IMG/VR virus record: IMGVR_UViG_3300002835_000043
Span: 1 to 64,000 of that record
Source of the DNA: a virus
Length of the DNA stretch: 64,000 nucleotides
Strand: one strand, 5' to 3'
The notes under the pieces were generated by a model. That model was not told where the DNA came from, ran no database searches, and saw nothing but the letters and a program-made list of their open reading frames with translations. The translations under genes and the position numbers were made by a program. Positions 62,401 through 64,000 of this stretch are shown here, piece by piece; position 1 is the first letter of the stretch; every line of letters starts with the position of its first letter.

Positions 62401-64000
62401 CATGGGATGCAAATACAAGAACACTAATTATTCTACAAGAGAAAAATAAATTTAATAAAGAATCTGGTTGGGTTTTTGAAATAGGAACAGGTATTCATTA
62501 TGGTGGTAGAGGTTGGGATTTGGCAAAACACAATGAAAACACAGTATCATCATTCGAAGAAATAGAAAAAGCATCTGGTGTATTTGTTCATGTTTCTGAT
62601 TCATATGTTAGTGGAAAAGATTTCGATGAAGATAATGCATTTGGTTCTGCTAAACAAATTATAATTTCAGCAGAACAAAACTTTAAGAAAGGCAAGGAAG
62701 CCAGAATTGGTGATATTATAACACAAAGAAATAGCGGTATCACTAGTGAAGGAAAGGTTGTATTCTTTAAGGCTGGTGATGTTGATAATCCTGCAGCAAC
62801 CGAAGATGAAAGCACAACAACATTTGTCTTAACACCAAACACACTAAATGGTGTTTCATTGCCATTCTCGTTCAATATCGGAGCACCATCATCTAGTCCA
62901 TTATCAATTAAAGGAAGATCTCCATCAGTAACATATGCTGTTGATAGTACAAAGGTTCCAACAGGTGGTTTGGTATCCACAACTGTAACAGGAAATGCAA
63001 AATTAAGACAATTACATAGAATTTCAGAGGAAAGATATAGTGTACACTTATTCGACATTGCAATGTTGAATATTGGTTCTACAACATCAAAATATCCATT
63101 AAATTCTACAACACACATTGCAGATACAAATGAAAATGATTTATTTGCTATAGAAACTGCAAATGGTGTTTCAACAATATATTCACCACAACAAAACACA
63201 CTATTGTTTGATTTACCAGTTGGTGACATTGTTCAAAATGTTAGTGATTTTAAATATAGAATTCAAAGAGACATTAATGTAACAATAAACACTACAAGTA
63301 CAACAAAACTAATAGAGCCAGGTTTACCAGCAAATATAAGATTTATAGGTGGTGCTTCTGGAACAGGTGAAGAAACTGGTAAAGTTGATATGGCAGATCT
63401 TCTAGAGCACTATATCTTCTTAAATACCGATAATGGTAAAGTTTATAACCTATCAGATACAAGATATTTTGATAAGATTATTACAAACAATACAAGTGAA
63501 GGAGCTTCTTCAACCTTAACACTTTATATGAAGCAATCTGGTGGTAATAGAATTTTGCCAGATGGTGATTATAAATTAATCGCAACCATGTCTGTTGGTG
63601 GTTCAACACAAACAGGTGTTGGTATTAGAAGCAAAGTAAAGAAGAGAGCAACAAAGGTACTAACATTCAATTCAAGTGGTGTTCTAACAATACCACAATC
63701 AGATATAATTTCTGTTGATTATATGACAACAACAACTGGTGCAATTTATGATTTAACATATTTTACACTAAATAATGGTCAAACAGATAATATCTATGAT
63801 TATGCAACATTCAAATTGAAACCAGAAAATAATGGTGTATTTATTCTGTCAAATGAACAGGTATTGATAACATACACATATTTCGAACATCAAGGTAATG
63901 GACCAATTGTTGTTAACTCTTATGAATCACACAATGATATTCCGGAATATATAAGTCCCTCTACTAATGAAAAATATAAACTTGATACAGTGATTGATTT
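59469..64000 (+). CDS. Large structural protein with DUF4815-like N terminus, open at the window edge
   Basis: ATG 59469, GAGGTAATTAA upstream; still open at 64000 (over 1,510 codons). The start is I-L-S-G-S-P-Y-Y-D-D-F (8-18), L-R-I-L-F-K-P-G-Y-S-V-Q-A-R-E-L-T-Q-L-Q, then L-L-Q-N-Q-V, H-V-F-K-N-G-S-L-V-Y-G-G, the pattern of DUF4815 proteins in large phages. The rest is Ser/Thr/Asn-rich and beta-stranded, as in tail fibre or wedge-attached proteins. It directly follows gp8, where T4 has gp9-gp12. Likely a baseplate-anchored fibre network protein. Confidence 0.85.
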   Translation, partial: MAYKHTDILSGSPYYDDFADTKNFLRILFKPGYSVQARELTQLQTLLQNQVSKLGSHVFKNGSLVYGGVSTLTECKFLRVKQTDINHEDLRGKVISDTSSTDVLGSTTASKAKIVYTLPEVIGTDEYTILFLQYLTGNELNNAQRLFIGSTVQSITVKSTTVDTSIPVSGSASLVSVEEGIFYVDGFFVNNTKQTTSLYKLDSTSGFRDFSTPTNRVGFSLNRITVDATEDETLKDPANGSYNFNAPGADRYVIELNLTSYVFDDKETKPEEYSTEDFIELARTVNGKLDFVRRTPTYSDLLEIFARRTYDESGSYTVKPFGLELKNHIRSDKFKFVVSRYLGDITKPISSSVQDTFSYSSETGNLPPFPNDILKVYDETTAKTSLLDIVNVSASSDSPYATITAKYQETDINDVLTIGLNTKFYLFRKGNAVPEGGVFYAVVNVQDTPIVTIDQDETGTYTLTDTPKGSEDKFVLSVQPGKAYVYGYEFENINNTNISIDKPRDTVFLNNYEVNANVGNYFVATTTLGADGLYKFNDYSSSLNINEFPPVKLKGQFVEINLPKVEEQEASLPVKYWSPLFASEHTNYSSILFLEPNSEAGGLALLKELPTGSTTYGLIRPEETTDTRKKTIGQKVSATNSIYYNINKSSFATENNISRLVFTEPYHGNFRTAYGQDGNADLDDQFGTDEYRDTTKNYVYQVDYKNIKNAIPDEPTSAEILNYITVKKAETRRWVPAGSSGVTSGSALYIKQGTGNIVFGSGATRGFSLPGSNITDGVGEESGVVFNPEVGSDISYGSSIETVQIQNNIVQITLTKATGVEDCSQTNPPTATDGFGKYRIGDLITQVYDTVGGSTREATGIVLAVSESPDAGNYKIYVEMKGSDDFVTNVNPNPALYSNVGLLYAPCACYAIKGVVVLDNSTCGEFTTIKFTESAIYGEYTAGNRVFQFDVNSLPIDSLTPPTNFVSSKCVAKGTVVSWDANTRTLIILQEKNKFNKESGWVFEIGTGIHYGGRGWDLAKHNENTVSSFEEIEKASGVFVHVSDSYVSGKDFDEDNAFGSAKQIIISAEQNFKKGKEARIGDIITQRNSGITSEGKVVFFKAGDVDNPAATEDESTTTFVLTPNTLNGVSLPFSFNIGAPSSSPLSIKGRSPSVTYAVDSTKVPTGGLVSTTVTGNAKLRQLHRISEERYSVHLFDIAMLNIGSTTSKYPLNSTTHIADTNENDLFAIETANGVSTIYSPQQNTLLFDLPVGDIVQNVSDFKYRIQRDINVTINTTSTTKLIEPGLPANIRFIGGASGTGEETGKVDMADLLEHYIFLNTDNGKVYNLSDTRYFDKIITNNTSEGASSTLTLYMKQSGGNRILPDGDYKLIATMSVGGSTQTGVGIRSKVKKRATKVLTFNSSGVLTIPQSDIISVDYMTTTTGAIYDLTYFTLNNGQTDNIYDYATFKLKPENNGVFILSNEQVLITYTYFEHQGNGPIVVNSYESHNDIPEYISPSTNEKYKLDTVID

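Noticed and set aside
62588-63229. 213-codon minus-strand frame opposite the DUF4815-like gene
   Set aside because: It is an antisense shadow of a clearly coding, much longer plus-strand frame.

Overview
This window reads as part of the genome of a large, contractile-tailed, T4-like phage of a Gram-negative bacterium. The virion genes recognised are baseplate wedge and hub (gp53, gp5-like OB hub, beta-helical spike, PAAR tip, gp25, gp6, gp7-like, gp8, gp26, gp51, gp27-like), tail-tube cap proteins, head-completion nuclease gp4, ssDNA-binding protein gp32 and late-transcription co-activator gp33. Several copies of the T4-type late promoter box TATAAATA lie ahead of genes. A phage-encoded outer-membrane barrel and a lipoprotein point to a host with an outer membrane. 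The exact host cannot be read from the window; no photosynthesis genes are present.

Layout. (1) 1-6,920: a visibly GC-rich block of very small, translationally coupled plus-strand genes. At least ten look like diverged copies of one family (helix with A-I-x-T-x-E, aromatic beta-strand core, end motif like L-x-x-E-A-x-L-Y). An 800-base gene-free region with a 30-bp direct repeat of CATATG sites interrupts it. (2) 6,920-7,430: composition breaks sharply to AT-rich; the boundary holds a terminator and C-run tandem repeats. (3) 7,434-14,900: small basic or acidic proteins, several with capsid-targeting-like N termini and L-x-E sites, an outer-membrane protein, a GH24 lysozyme fusion and a SET-domain protein. 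(4) 15,081-25,640: a metabolic and translation island: GMP reductase, adenylosuccinate synthetase, 17 tRNAs, a circularly permuted tmRNA, a SpoU RNA methyltransferase, a deaminase-fold protein, a C5 DNA methyltransferase, and two proteins with PEP-CTERM-like C termini. (5) 25,670-28,890: more putative head-internal proteins, a GC-rich small-RNA candidate with its own promoter and terminator, and a PD-(D/E)XK nuclease. (6) 28,889-40,270: a very AT-rich, tightly coupled glycan cluster (GDP-mannose dehydratase, GT10 and GT11 fucosyltransferase-like, GT25, exostosin-like and other transferases, two methyltransferases, an epimerase). (7) 40,260-41,540: gp33 and gp32. (8) 41,546-45,791 (minus strand) and 45,802-64,000 (plus strand): tail and baseplate genes, ending inside a large DUF4815-like structural protein.

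How it works together (inference): GuaC plus PurA can turn guanylate into adenylate, which suits an AT-rich genome; the tRNAs mostly carry U34 anticodons for A-ending codons; SpoU, the deaminase and the tmRNA look like a translation-support module; the glycan cluster may decorate the virion or the host surface; several small proteins appear built for packaging inside the head.
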